Shown here: in pieces, positions 41,900 to 51,747 of the stretch
How the letters are laid out: each line of letters starts with the position of its first letter
Position numbering within the stretch: the stretch's first letter is position 1
Source: Clostridia bacterium
GTDB lineage: Bacteria; Bacillota; Clostridia; TANB77; CAG-508
Length of the DNA: 55,534 bases
Assembly: GCA_900770415.1 (NCBI GenBank)
Contig: CAAGKN010000019.1
Coordinates: 1-55,534, forward strand
Reading direction: 5' to 3'
Program-made: the position numbers and the translations under genes
Notes under the pieces: model-generated
The model's database searches: none
The model's input: the letters and a program-made list of their open reading frames with translations, nothing else
What the model was told of the DNA's origin: nothing

Positions 41900-41988
41900 T
41901 AAGTTTTTTCCTCCCAAAACTGTTTTTTATTATTATACTCTTTACAAAAATTTATAGAAGTCAAATATTGCTCAATTGGCCTAAGTAA

Positions 41989-43149
41989 TTACGTTGGTTC
42001 ATTTACATACAAAAGTGGATTTACTGTATAGCCATTTATTCTAACTTCAAAGTGAAGATGTGGTCCAGTTGAATTGCCTGTAGAACCTACTTCCATAATC
42101 AAATCTCCCTGTTTTACTTGTTTGTGCAATGTTGTTAATATTGCTTGACCATGTCCATAAAGGGTAGATACACCATCGCCATGGTTTATTATAACACAAT
42201 TTCCATATCCACCAAGCCATCCGGCATATGAAACATATCCATCCATTGCTGCCACAACAGGGGAACCAAAGTATGCATTACCTATATCAATTCCAGAATG
42301 ATAGTGTACAATTCCAGAAATTGGATGTTCTCTTTGTTCATAGTAAGAAGTAATAGCCGTTCCTTCTTTTGCTACTGGCCATATCATGTTTCCACCAGTA
42401 TATTGAATTGGTAAAAATTCTTCTCCTGATGCTTGTGCTATTAAACCTTGTATTCTATAAACTTCTTTTTTATACTCTGTTATTTCTTTTTGTAATTCTT
42501 TTTCTGCTTTTGTTAGTTTACTTGCTTGAGCTTTTTGTAATATTTTTTTATTGGTCAGTATTGTTGTCGTTTGCTCTTTTTTTGCCTTTACTGTTCTTAT
42601 TTCTTTTTGCTGTTTTTCCAATTTTGTTTTTGTTTCTTCTAATTCATTTTTTTCTCGTTCTATTTGTTCTATATATAAATTATCATATTCCACTATTTGT
42701 CTCATTAAAAAATATGAAGAAATAAATTCTGTTAAACTTTTTGATGAAAGCAATACATCTAAATATGTTACATCTCCAGCTTTATACATTTCCACTAATC
42801 TATCTCTTAAGATTTCCTCTCTTGTTTCACAGTCTTCTTGAGCTATTTCTATTTTATCTATGGCATTATCTATTGATTTTTGCAATTTGCTTATCTGTGC
42901 TTCATACTTTGTTAAGTTTGTTTCATACTGCAATATTTCATCTTCTAGCTTTTGTATTTCTAAGAGCGCGGTTGTTAATTCTTCTTTTACATATTCTAAT
43001 TGTTTATTTTTTTGGTTTAACCTTTCAGAAACTTCTTTTTTTTGTTTATCTAAGTCTACCATGTTTATGGCAATACTTTTACCTATTAACATCATGCATA
43101 ACATCAAAATACTTATTATTAAAAGTATTCTTTTCAAAGTTTCTTTCAT
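41989..43149 (-). CDS. PcsB/EnvC-like M23 peptidoglycan hydrolase, copy 1
   Basis: 386 residues: signal/anchor (about 8-28), a long coiled coil (about 30-245) with RLVEMYKAGDVTYLDVLLSS in the middle, then the M23 domain: HPISGIVHYHSGIDIG, GNCVIINHGDG, YGHGQ and GPHLHFEVR. FtsX-controlled cell-wall cutting at the septum is expected, as for EnvC/PcsB. It is the third of three tandem paralogues after ftsEX. Confidence 0.92.
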   Translation of the reverse strand: MKETLKRILLIISILMLCMMLIGKSIAINMVDLDKQKKEVSERLNQKNKQLEYVKEELTTALLEIQKLEDEILQYETNLTKYEAQISKLQKSIDNAIDKIEIAQEDCETREEILRDRLVEMYKAGDVTYLDVLLSSKSLTEFISSYFLMRQIVEYDNLYIEQIEREKNELEETKTKLEKQQKEIRTVKAKKEQTTTILTNKKILQKAQASKLTKAEKELQKEITEYKKEVYRIQGLIAQASGEEFLPIQYTGGNMIWPVAKEGTAITSYYEQREHPISGIVHYHSGIDIGNAYFGSPVVAAMDGYVSYAGWLGGYGNCVIINHGDGVSTLYGHGQAILTTLHKQVKQGDLIMEVGSTGNSTGPHLHFEVRINGYTVNPLLYVNEPT

Positions 43150-43297
43150 CTCTCTCCTCCGTTCTTTTTATTTTTAGTAATTTCTTCGAAGTGCAGGCGA
43201 TTAAAATCGCCCCTACATTTTTCATAGATTACTTTTACACTATCTTTTTATTTAGTGGTTATATTTTGGTTGTTACAATCCACTATATAATGTAATT

Positions 43298-43325
43298 GGG
43301 TCAGTGGTTTTTACTGACCCTATTA
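43298..43325. terminator. Hairpin between M23 copies 1 and 2
   Basis: GGGTCAGT / ACTGACCC with a 7-base loop. The U-run is poor for the minus strand. Another perfect palindrome (GGCGATTTTAATCGCC) lies at about 43197-43212. Confidence 0.45.
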
Positions 43326-43341
43326 TTATTATATCATTTTT

Positions 43342-44478
43342 TTATACAAAATCCAATGGATTTTTAACTTCTGCATTATAAAAGAAATTCCATGCATCCG
43401 CCCTTCCTGAGCTTAGATACCTTACTTCAAAGTGCAAATGCGGTCCTGTTGAACCACCAGTATTTCCAGAAAGTGCTATTCTTTCCCCTCTTGCAACTCT
43501 TTGCCCCACACTAACTAATTGCTCATTCAAGTGACCATATAACGTTATATATCCATTTCCATGATTTATTGCTATATAATATCCATAACCACCTGTATCA
43601 TATGTACAAATTATAACTTCTCCTGCTTCTGCTGCTATTACTGGTGTATACTCATCTGCACCAATATCTATGCCTTTGTGCATTCTTCCCCAGCGCCATC
43701 CTACATAAGAGGTTATATAATACTCTCCCGGAATAGGCCATTCCATTTGTCCACCGCTATATGTTGACTCGTAATTACTATTTTCAAATGCCTTTGCTAA
43801 TTCTTCTTCCATTTTGTCTATTGAATTTTGATATTCTTCTATTTTATCTTTTAATGATTTTTCTTCTGCTGATAAATTATCTGCCTTCTCTTGTCTTGTT
43901 GCTCTTTTGCTTTTTAATTCATTATTTTTATCTTCTATTTCCCTTTTAGCAGTATCTATTTCTTTTTTCTCGTTTTCCATTTTTTGTTTTGTAGATTGAA
44001 TTTTATTTTCTTGTTCTTCTATTGTTTCTAGTAACTTGTTGTCTGCTTCTGCCAATTGTTGTACCATATAATAATTTGATATTAGGCTTGTTATGTCTTC
44101 TGAAGATAATAACACGTCTAAATATGTAGTATTTCCTGCCATATATATAGCTACCAATCTGTCTTCTAACAGTTTCTCTTTTTCCGCATGTTCTTTTTGT
44201 AGATTTTCTATCTCTATTTCGCTATTTTTTATAGATGCATTAAGTTCTTCTATTTTTCCTTCTAACTGTCCTATTTCCTTTTCATATTCTGATATTTCAG
44301 CATCTAATTCACAAATTGCATCTAATTCTATTGATAATTCTTCTTTAATATCTGTATGCTTCTCCTCTGTTTCTTTTTTTTGCTGTTTCAATTCATCTAT
44401 AGTATTTGCAAATACACACATACCAAAACTTTGTATTATTGCAATTATTAATACTACAACAATTATTCTTTTTTTCAT
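43342..44478 (-). CDS. PcsB/EnvC-like M23 peptidoglycan hydrolase, copy 2
   Basis: About 378 residues: signal peptide (ending VFANT), coiled coil with LVAIYMAGNTTYLDVLLSSED, then an M23 domain (MHKGIDIGADEYTP, INHGNGYITLYGHL, GPHLHFEVRYLS). The ATG at 44478 has AAAGGAATGG upstream. Ends KNPLDFV. Same roles and place as its two neighbours; divergence between copies lies mostly in the coil length and the region before the metal site. Confidence 0.92.
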   Translation of the reverse strand: MKKRIIVVVLIIAIIQSFGMCVFANTIDELKQQKKETEEKHTDIKEELSIELDAICELDAEISEYEKEIGQLEGKIEELNASIKNSEIEIENLQKEHAEKEKLLEDRLVAIYMAGNTTYLDVLLSSEDITSLISNYYMVQQLAEADNKLLETIEEQENKIQSTKQKMENEKKEIDTAKREIEDKNNELKSKRATRQEKADNLSAEEKSLKDKIEEYQNSIDKMEEELAKAFENSNYESTYSGGQMEWPIPGEYYITSYVGWRWGRMHKGIDIGADEYTPVIAAEAGEVIICTYDTGGYGYYIAINHGNGYITLYGHLNEQLVSVGQRVARGERIALSGNTGGSTGPHLHFEVRYLSSGRADAWNFFYNAEVKNPLDFV

Positions 44479-44515
44479 ATATTTTCCATTCCTTTTATTA
44501 TATATATTCACATTT

Positions 44516-45658
44516 TTATACATAATCCATAGGGTTTTTAGGCACTCCATTTATTATTACCTCAAAATGTACATGTGCTCCTGTTGAAGATCCAGTAGAT
44601 CCCATTTCTGCAATTGCTTGTCCTCTTTTTACATGTTGTCCTATGCTTACATTTATTGCTTGGCAATGAGCATATAAGGTTGTTAGTCCATCACTGTGAT
44701 TTATTTGAACATAGTTTCCATATCCTCCGCCACATCCACATGACCAGCTCTTTCCATAATTATGTGTACAACCTCTATTGGTATCTACCACAACGCCATC
44801 TTCTGCCGCAACTATTGTAGCTCCATAGTCTCCACCTATGTCCACACCTTTGTGACCTATATATGTTCCCCATATTGGATGCCATCTATATCCAAATGGT
44901 GAAGTTATCCAATCTTTTCCATATCCAGTAAGTGGCCATCTTAATTGCCCCGAATATACATCTCCATCTGTTCTTGAACCAGAATCATATATTTTTTGTA
45001 ATTCTGCCTCCATGTCATCTATTTCCTTTTGTATTTTCTTTTGATCAGAATTAAGATTATCGACTTTAGTTTGCTTTTCTTGTTTACTTGCCTTTAATGC
45101 ATTATTTTTGTTATCAATTTCTGTTTTGGCAGTATTCACTTCATTTTTTTCGTTTTCAAATTTTGTCTTTGCTTCCTGCATAGTTTTTTCTTGATTTTCT
45201 ATTGAAGTTAATAATTCATTATCTGCTTGTGCTAATTGTTGTACTAAATAGTAGTTAGATATTAAACTAGTTAAATCTTCTGATGCTAATAAAACATCTA
45301 AATATGTAGTTTCTCCTGCCATATATATAGCAACCAATCTATCTTTTAATAATTTTTCTTTTTCCTCATACTCTTTTTGTAGCTTTTCTATTTGTTCCTG
45401 TTTATCTTTTATTGAAATTTCTAATCTGTTTATTTTATATTTTAACTCTTTTATATCGTCTTCATATTGACTTATTTTGGCTGTTAAATCTTGTATTTCC
45501 TGTAGAGCTTCATCTTTTTCTTTTTTTATTTGCTCTATTTCGTTTTCCTTCTGTCCAATTCCTTCTTTTAGTTCTCCTTCTCTACTTGCAAATGAAACTC
45601 CACAGAAAAGCGTTGTAATTATTAAAATTAAAATAATACATAACATTTTTCTTTTCAT
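44516..45658 (-). CDS. PcsB/EnvC-like M23 peptidoglycan hydrolase, copy 3
   Basis: 380 residues: signal peptide (ending SFAS), coiled coil with the same MAGETTYLDVLLASEDL segment, then M23: HKGVDIGGDYGAT, QINHSDGLTTLYAHC and GAHVHFEVI. An extra loop with CTHNYGKSWSCGCGGG holds four cysteines. It lies 7 bases or so after ftsX, so it is the best candidate for the direct FtsX partner. Copies 2 and 3 are closest to each other. Confidence 0.92.
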   Translation of the reverse strand: MKRKMLCIILILIITTLFCGVSFASREGELKEGIGQKENEIEQIKKEKDEALQEIQDLTAKISQYEDDIKELKYKINRLEISIKDKQEQIEKLQKEYEEKEKLLKDRLVAIYMAGETTYLDVLLASEDLTSLISNYYLVQQLAQADNELLTSIENQEKTMQEAKTKFENEKNEVNTAKTEIDNKNNALKASKQEKQTKVDNLNSDQKKIQKEIDDMEAELQKIYDSGSRTDGDVYSGQLRWPLTGYGKDWITSPFGYRWHPIWGTYIGHKGVDIGGDYGATIVAAEDGVVVDTNRGCTHNYGKSWSCGCGGGYGNYVQINHSDGLTTLYAHCQAINVSIGQHVKRGQAIAEMGSTGSSTGAHVHFEVIINGVPKNPMDYV

Positions 45659-45665
45659 AAATAGA

Positions 45666-46565
45666 TTATACCTCCAAATATTTTTTCATCGATATAGCAC
45701 TACCAATTGTTCCAATTCCTATTCCTAGTACTAAATATACTATAATTAATAAATTAAACATATCTGAAAATGTTAATAAGTTCAAGCTAACGCGCACACC
45801 TGCTAATGATGTAATTATTTTTTCTGCAACAGAATTATATGTAATCCCTAAAATTAATACTGTTATAAACGATGAAATAATGCCAATTAAAATACCTTCT
45901 ACCATAAATGGCCATCTAATAAATCCATTTGTTGCTCCCACATATTTCATTATAGATATTTCTTTTCTTCTTGCATGTACCGTTAATTTTATCGTATTCG
46001 AAATTATAAATATAGATACAAATATTAATATTACTAATATTACACCAGAAATAGTTTTTACTCCATTTGCTATCTTAATTAATGCACTTATTGTGTCATC
46101 ACTTGTTTGTATCTCTAATACATTCTCGAATTTATTGATCTCTTCTCGAACATCTTTACTTTTCTCTAAGTTTGTAAGAGTAACAACATAAGATGCTGGA
46201 AACGGATTATCTTCTTCATATGATTTAACCAAGCCTGGCGTTTTCTTAAACACAGATTTCATTTGGTTTAAAGCCTCTTCTTTAGATTTATATGTTACAT
46301 TATTCACATATTCTATACCTCTTATTTTGGCTTCTAAATCCTTTTCTTCTTCTTGGGTTGCATTTTTATTTATAAATACTTGCATACCTTGTTGTGCTTC
46401 TATTTCGTTTATAACATGATTAACATTTTCTCCTATTACAAAAAATATACCAAACACAAACATTGTTGCAAACATAATTATTAATGATGCCATTGTGGAT
46501 TTTTTGTTCTTAAAAAAGTTTCTAAACCCTTCTCCTATTAAATACCCTAGTACACTATATTTCAC
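45666..46565 (-). CDS. ftsX: Cell-division protein FtsX
   Basis: About 299 residues: a first helix after an EGFRNFFKNKKS start, an extracytoplasmic domain (about 50-165), and three C-terminal helices. The GTG at 46565 is the likely start (KYSVLGYLIGEGF) with AAGGTGG upstream; it overlaps the ftsE end. FtsX passes the ATPase cycle of FtsE to wall hydrolases outside; three such hydrolase genes follow. Confidence 0.92.
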   Translation of the reverse strand: MKYSVLGYLIGEGFRNFFKNKKSTMASLIIMFATMFVFGIFFVIGENVNHVINEIEAQQGMQVFINKNATQEEEKDLEAKIRGIEYVNNVTYKSKEEALNQMKSVFKKTPGLVKSYEEDNPFPASYVVTLTNLEKSKDVREEINKFENVLEIQTSDDTISALIKIANGVKTISGVILVILIFVSIFIISNTIKLTVHARRKEISIMKYVGATNGFIRWPFMVEGILIGIISSFITVLILGITYNSVAEKIITSLAGVRVSLNLLTFSDMFNLLIIVYLVLGIGIGTIGSAISMKKYLEV

Positions 46566-47241
46566 TATTATAACCACCTTTTTTATCATCTCTTATGATG
46601 TTACCCTCTTCTATTTGGATAACTCTTTTCTTCATTCTATCTACTATATCTTTAGCATGCGTTGCTACTACAACTGTTGTTCCTCTTGCGTTTATATCAT
46701 TTATAAGAGTCATAATATCCCAAGCAGTTTCTGGGTCTAGATTTCCTGTTGGTTCGTCTGCTATTAGCATTGATGGATTATTAACCAAAGCTCTTGCTAA
46801 AGCTACTCTTTGTTGTTCTCCTCCTGAAAGTTCATTTGGATAAACCTTTGCTTTATGACTTAGTCCTACTAATGATAACACCATTGGTACTTGTCTTCTT
46901 ATATGTTTTGGTGTTGCTCTAACTATGTACATTGCATAGGCAACATTATCATATACTGTTTTATCTGGTAATAGCCTAAAGTCTTGAAAAACCACTCCCA
47001 TGCTTCTTCTTAAGTATGGAACCCTACTTGGTTTTAAGAAAGTTGTGTCTCTTCCATTTATTATAATATTACCCTTAGTTGGTTCTTCTTCTTTAAGTAT
47101 TAACTTAATAAGTGTTGATTTGCCAGAGCCCGAACTTCCTACTAAGAAAGCGAACTCCCCCTTGTCTATTACAAAATTTGCATTATGAACTGCTTCTGTT
47201 CCTGTATCATATGTTTTGCTAACATTTCTAAATTCAATCAT
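46555..47241 (-). CDS. ftsE: Cell-division ATPase FtsE
   Basis: 228 residues: Walker A GSSGSGKST, LSGGEQQRVALARAL, Walker B MLIADEPTGNLD and H in VATHAK. It pairs with FtsX to regulate septal wall cutting. The gene starts the division cluster ftsE-ftsX-M23 x3-ctpA on the minus strand. Typical length. Confidence 0.95.
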   Translation of the reverse strand: MIEFRNVSKTYDTGTEAVHNANFVIDKGEFAFLVGSSGSGKSTLIKLILKEEEPTKGNIIINGRDTTFLKPSRVPYLRRSMGVVFQDFRLLPDKTVYDNVAYAMYIVRATPKHIRRQVPMVLSLVGLSHKAKVYPNELSGGEQQRVALARALVNNPSMLIADEPTGNLDPETAWDIMTLINDINARGTTVVVATHAKDIVDRMKKRVIQIEEGNIIRDDKKGGYNSEI

Positions 47242-47413
47242 GTGTATCTCCTTAACGTTTTATACATTTTGTTTTTATTCGTAATTATCATAACAATAAA
47301 ATCCTTTATTTGCAATAGTTTTTTTTATAAAAAAATGTACTTTTTTAGGTATTTATTACTATTTATAGCCTTTTTCTCTATTTTATATACTTTCATAAAT
47401 TTCACAAGAAATT

Positions 47414-47454
47414 CACAAAAAGTACCCAAATTATTCTGGTACTTTTTGTGTTTT
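47414..47454 (-). terminator. Terminator after the transketolase genes
   Basis: CACAAAAAGTACC / GGTACTTTTTGTG, a 13-base perfect stem with an 11-base loop, touching the stop codon. Confidence 0.75.
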
Positions 47455-48373
47455 AGTTTTCTTTTATCTTTTTAACTATTGATAATGAGTCTATTTCAAA
47501 ACATCTTATTAGTTCTTCTGCATTTCCAGATTTTCCAAATACATCTTTTATTCCCATTCTAATAATTTTTGTTGGATGTTCTTCTGATAATACTTCACAT
47601 ATTGCACTTCCCAACCCGCCTATTACATTGTGATCCTCAATTGTAATTATTTTTTTTGTCTCTTTTGCGCATTTTATAATTAATTCTTTGTCTATAGGTT
47701 TTATTGTATGTATATCCACTACTCTAATATCAATTCCATCTTCTAGTAATTTTTCTTTTGCTTTTAACGCTTCCTGTACGGTAATTCCTGTTGCAAAAAC
47801 CGTTGCATCCTTTCCTTCTCCTATTTGCACTCCTCTTCCTATTTCAAATTTATGTTCTTTTTTATATATTACTTCACTTGGTAGTCTACATAGCCTTAAA
47901 TATACTGGCCCTTCAAATTTTGATATTTCTTCTACTGCCCATCTTGTTTGTGTATCATCTGATGTGCATATAACTGTCATATTGGGAATAGTCCTCATTA
48001 AAGAAATATCTTCTATCATTTGATGAGTTGCTCCATCTTCTCCCACTGTTATTCCTGCATGTGTAGCACATATTTTTACATTTAATTTAGGATAACATAT
48101 ACTATTTCGTATTTGGTCATAACCTCTACCTGCTGCAAACATTGCGAATGTGCTTGCATATGGTATCTTTCCAAATGTTGACAGTCCTGCAGCAATTCCA
48201 AACATGTTTTGTTCTGCTATACCCACATCTATAAATCTATCTGGAAATTTTTTTGCAAATATATTTGTCTTTGTAGCTCCTGACAAGTCAGCATCTAGCA
48301 CTACTATTTTTCTATTCTTCTCACCTAATTCTGCTAATTTTTCGCCATAGCTTTGACGTGTTGCTATTTTCAA
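47453..48373 (-). CDS. Transketolase, C-terminal subunit
   Basis: About 306 residues: ATRQSYGEKLAELGEKN, DADLSGATKTN, FIDVGIAEQNMFGIAAGLS, THAGITVGEDGATHQ and EDHNVIGGLGSAICE are transketolase middle/C-terminal motifs. It pairs with the next gene (N-terminal half) as in archaea and many Clostridia. The TTG at 48373 has GGAGG 5 bases upstream; an earlier TTG at 48394 overlaps the other subunit. Confidence 0.92.
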   Translation of the reverse strand: MKIATRQSYGEKLAELGEKNRKIVVLDADLSGATKTNIFAKKFPDRFIDVGIAEQNMFGIAAGLSTFGKIPYASTFAMFAAGRGYDQIRNSICYPKLNVKICATHAGITVGEDGATHQMIEDISLMRTIPNMTVICTSDDTQTRWAVEEISKFEGPVYLRLCRLPSEVIYKKEHKFEIGRGVQIGEGKDATVFATGITVQEALKAKEKLLEDGIDIRVVDIHTIKPIDKELIIKCAKETKKIITIEDHNVIGGLGSAICEVLSEEHPTKIIRMGIKDVFGKSGNAEELIRCFEIDSLSIVKKIKEN

Positions 48374-48386
48374 TTTTTCCTCCACC

Positions 48387-49217
48387 TTACTCAACTCCTC
48401 TTCTCAATTCTTCAATTGCTTTCTCATATTCTTCCTGTTTAGGCGCTTTTCCATGCCATTCTGCTTTGCCCTCCATAAAAGATACACCTTTTCCCTTTAT
48501 TGTTTTTGCAATTATTATAGTAGGTACTCCTTTAGTTTGCTTTGCCGTGTCAAACGCGTCTATTAAGTTGGGTATATTATGACCATCTACATTTATTACT
48601 TTTAATCCAAAATTAGAAAATTTACCTTCTATATTTGTTAGTCCTGCTACCTCCTCTATCTTCCCATCTATTTGCAATCCATTGTTATCTAAGATAATGC
48701 ATAAATTATCTAATTTGTATTTACTTGCTGTCATTGTTGCTTCCCATATTTGCCCTTCATCTATTTCGCCATCTCCTAATAAACAATAAACTCTACATCC
48801 TGCACTATCCATTTTTGAGGCAATTGCCATTCCAACAGCAGCTGATAGTCCTTGCCCTAATGAGCCTGTTGACATATCTACCCCTCTAATGTTTTTCATA
48901 TCTGGATGTCCTTGCAATTCTCCTCCAAATTTTCTAAAAGTACTTAATTTTTCTTTTGGAAAATACCCTTTTTCTGCTAAAGTGGCATATAACGCTGGAC
49001 TACAATGCCCCTTCGATAATATAAATCTATCTCTTTCTTGAGCACTTGGTTTATTTTCGTCTATATTCATTTGGTTAAAATATAATACCGTTAATATATC
49101 TGTTGCTGATAAAGAACCGCCTGGGTGTCCAGATTGTGCATTATATACCTGTTCTATAATTCCTATCCTTATATTATTTGCTATCTTTTCAAGTTTATTT
49201 ATATCTTTAATTTTCAA
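48387..49217 (-). CDS. Transketolase, N-terminal subunit
   Basis: 276 residues: HPGGSLSATDILTVLY, the thiamine diphosphate site GDGEIDEGQIWEA...ILDNNGLQIDG and FILSKGHCSPALYA. Together with the following subunit it interconverts pentose-phosphate sugars. Good AAGGAGGAAG upstream of the ATG. Complete. Confidence 0.94.
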   Translation of the reverse strand: MKIKDINKLEKIANNIRIGIIEQVYNAQSGHPGGSLSATDILTVLYFNQMNIDENKPSAQERDRFILSKGHCSPALYATLAEKGYFPKEKLSTFRKFGGELQGHPDMKNIRGVDMSTGSLGQGLSAAVGMAIASKMDSAGCRVYCLLGDGEIDEGQIWEATMTASKYKLDNLCIILDNNGLQIDGKIEEVAGLTNIEGKFSNFGLKVINVDGHNIPNLIDAFDTAKQTKGVPTIIIAKTIKGKGVSFMEGKAEWHGKAPKQEEYEKAIEELRRGVE

Positions 49218-49304
49218 AATTCTTCCTCCTTTTTATAGCCTTCTACATAGTTCTATTTTTAAGAAAATTTTACTATACTACCTTAATTATTTCAATAGTT
49301 ATTC

Positions 49305-49333
49305 TTGTTATTTTTTTGAAATTGTTGTATAAT
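49305..49333 (+). promoter_or_regulatory. Promoter of ssrA (tmRNA)
   Basis: -35 TTGTTA, 17-base spacer, -10 TATAAT; ends about 20 bases before the tmRNA 5' end. Confidence 0.75.
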
Positions 49334-49352
49334 AGTATTGTATTATTTTTAT

Positions 49353-49708
49353 GGGGATGTATTTGGTTTCGACAGTATTTTAGAAGTAAAAATAGCGAGT
49401 AGTGGATTCGCCTGGCCACTATAAAAGGCGAAAAATAAATATAAACGCTGATAATAGAGAATTAGCATACGCTGCCTAATTAAGGTAGCTCGTCTTACTC
49501 TGAATGCCCACGTTTAGAGAATAAGGCGTCATTTAGTGGGAAACAAACCTATTTCTTGCCATAGAAATAGCGGGTATTTTAATGGCTACTCTAATTTTAA
49601 TTTTGTTTGTTAATTTAATTTTAGAGGAATTTTTATAACAAACTACACTCGTAGAAGTTTTTATGGATGGAATATTGGACAGGAGTTCGACTCTCCTCAT
49701 CTCCACCA
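49353..49708 (+). ncRNA. ssrA: Transfer-messenger RNA
   Basis: 5' GGGGATG pairs with 3' CATCTCC of the acceptor stem, followed by ACCA; the T-arm is GGAGTTCGACTCTCC. The tag reading frame is GCT GAT AAT AGA GAA TTA GCA TAC GCT GCC TAA, giving ADNRELAYAA, within an Ala-Ala ending usual for tags. About 356 bases long, one-piece form. Rescues stalled ribosomes; this matters here if vacant CGG codons stall translation. Confidence 0.93.
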
Positions 49709-49752
49709 ATAACGTATCTGTATGGGGACAAAAAACTTGTCCCCATTGACAT

Positions 49753-50970
49753 TTATTTTATGTATTTTATTTCAAATAGTGTACCTTTTCCAACTTCTGA
49801 AGTTGCTTTTATGTATCCATTGTTTTGTTCTATTATTGTTTTTGCCAAAGACAATCCTATACCTATGCTATCTTCATTGCAATTTTTTGCTTTATAAAAC
49901 CTCTCAAATATATGCTTCAAATCCTTTTGCTCTATTCCTTGCCCTTCGTCTTTTATTTTTATCTTTAGAAAAATACTTGTATTTTCTACAATTATATATA
50001 TATTGGATTTCGGTTGGCTATGTTCTATCGCATTCTTTAATATGTTTGTTAATGCTTCCTGTTGCCATTTATAATCTGCTATAAATATAGCTTTTTCGTC
50101 AATTTTAGTTATTACTTCTATTTCCTTAATTTCTATTAATATTGCCAAGTTATTAATTACACTATCTATTAATTTTTTTGCATCTATTTCTTCGTTTTCC
50201 ATCTTTATTGTTCCCGCATCAAATTTTGCAGTTTTTAATAAGGATATAACCAATGAGCTCATATGTTCAACTTGCTTACTTATATCTTGTATGAAATCTT
50301 CTCTTATTTCTTGTGGCATATCTGGATTATCACTAATATTGTCTAACATTATCCTGATTGAAGTTAATGGCGTTTTTAGTTGGTGTGATATATCCGCAAT
50401 AGCTATACTTAATTTTTCCTTCTCCTCTTCACTATTTTCTGCCGCTTCTCTCAAAATAACTGTGGTTTTATACAATTCATTTCTAAGTCTTGATAATTCC
50501 CCATCTTTATTGTCCTCTATTTTTAAAGAGTAATTTTTATTATTTACTTCTTTTATATATTCGTTTATTTCTTTAAGTTCTTTTTCTTGAATTAATACAT
50601 ATCTCATAAATATACTTAAACTTGCTATTCCAAATATTCCTATTAATACTGCCGTATTGATTAAATTTTTATTGATATTTTCTCTTAATTCTTTTATGTA
50701 TGAAAGTTCATCATCATATCCATATTTTTCTAGAATATTTTCACTTGAATCGTCTCGATTATTTATTATTTTTAGTATATCTTCTTCTTTAACCTCAGGA
50801 TATTTTTCCATTACATTATTAATAATATCGTTTATTTTTTCATTTACAATTTTCGAATATACTTTGTTTTGCATTTTAATAACTACTACGAATATAATTA
50901 TAAATAGTAATACAATTACAATATTTGTCAGTAATACTTTTATTAATGTTTTTCTTTTTAATAAATTCAC
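49753..50970 (-). CDS. Sensor histidine kinase
   Basis: About 405 residues: two membrane helices (about 12-35 and 118-140) around an extracellular part, a coil, the H-box ADISHQLKTPLTSIR, N-box (NILKNAIEHS) and ATP-lid motifs (IKDEGQGI, GIGLSLAKTII). The GTG at 50970 overlaps the stop of the regulator gene (GTGA), and GGGGG lies 7 bases upstream. Genes for the matching regulator and an ABC transporter are adjacent, as in BceRS-like antimicrobial peptide sensing. Confidence 0.92.
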   Translation of the reverse strand: MNLLKRKTLIKVLLTNIVIVLLFIIIFVVVIKMQNKVYSKIVNEKINDIINNVMEKYPEVKEEDILKIINNRDDSSENILEKYGYDDELSYIKELRENINKNLINTAVLIGIFGIASLSIFMRYVLIQEKELKEINEYIKEVNNKNYSLKIEDNKDGELSRLRNELYKTTVILREAAENSEEEKEKLSIAIADISHQLKTPLTSIRIMLDNISDNPDMPQEIREDFIQDISKQVEHMSSLVISLLKTAKFDAGTIKMENEEIDAKKLIDSVINNLAILIEIKEIEVITKIDEKAIFIADYKWQQEALTNILKNAIEHSQPKSNIYIIVENTSIFLKIKIKDEGQGIEQKDLKHIFERFYKAKNCNEDSIGIGLSLAKTIIEQNNGYIKATSEVGKGTLFEIKYIK

Positions 50971-51635
50971 TTTTGTCCCCCTTGTACCTGATATCCAATC
51001 CCTTTTATTGTTTTTATACAATCCATTTTACCTAATTTTGTCCTTATTCTTTTTATATAAACTGTAAGTGTATTGTCATTTACAAAATTTCCTGCAACAT
51101 CCCATATCTTCTCCAAAATCTGTTCTCTTGTTATTACCTTTCCAATATTAGTAAACATTAAAACTAATATTTTAAATTCTAATGCTGTAAATTCAACACT
51201 TTCTTCATTTACATATACCGTTTTTTCATCTAAATTTATTTTAATACTTCCATATACTATTTTATTATCTTCTTTATTAAATCTTTTTAATACATTATTA
51301 ATTCTTGAAAGAAGTTCTCTGTTTCTAAATGGCTTAATAATATAATCCTCTGCTCCTAAATCAAGCCCCTTTACTACATCTTGTTCTTCATCTTTTGCTG
51401 TTAAAAAGATTACTGGTATATCTGTATATTTTTTTATATATTCACAAAGCTCAAATCCATTTCCATCTGGAAGAGCTATATCCAATACAATTAGATGTAT
51501 TTCCTGTTTTCCTATAGCATTCATTGTTTCATTAACATTTTTGCATATGATAACATGAAAGTTTTCTTTTTCTAACAAATATGTTAATCCTTTAATTATA
51601 ACCTCGTTATCTTCTACTATTAGAATACTTCTCAT
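50967..51635 (-). CDS. OmpR/PhoB-family response regulator
   Basis: 222 residues: receiver with Asp in IVLDIALPDGNGF, Lys in YIIKPFRNRE, and a winged-helix output domain (NLDEKTVYVNEESVEFTALEFKILVLM, then TVYIKRIRTKLG). Its stop overlaps the kinase start. Probably controls the ABC genes at 51748-54941. Confidence 0.93.
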   Translation of the reverse strand: MRSILIVEDNEVIIKGLTYLLEKENFHVIICKNVNETMNAIGKQEIHLIVLDIALPDGNGFELCEYIKKYTDIPVIFLTAKDEEQDVVKGLDLGAEDYIIKPFRNRELLSRINNVLKRFNKEDNKIVYGSIKINLDEKTVYVNEESVEFTALEFKILVLMFTNIGKVITREQILEKIWDVAGNFVNDNTLTVYIKRIRTKLGKMDCIKTIKGIGYQVQGGQK

Positions 51636-51677
51636 AAACGTCTCCTTTTCGCATATTATAACATATTCCTATGTAAA

Positions 51678-51739
51678 ATTAAAAGAGCTGTTTGGTTGAA
51701 ATAATCACAAAGCAAATTTGGGTTACTTCAATACAGCTC
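51678..51739 (-). terminator. Terminator after the ABC permease gene
   Basis: GAGCTGTxTTGAA / TTCAAxxACAGCTC long imperfect stem followed by TTTTAATTTT on the transcript. Confidence 0.6.
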
Positions 51740-51747
51740 ATCTAGTC

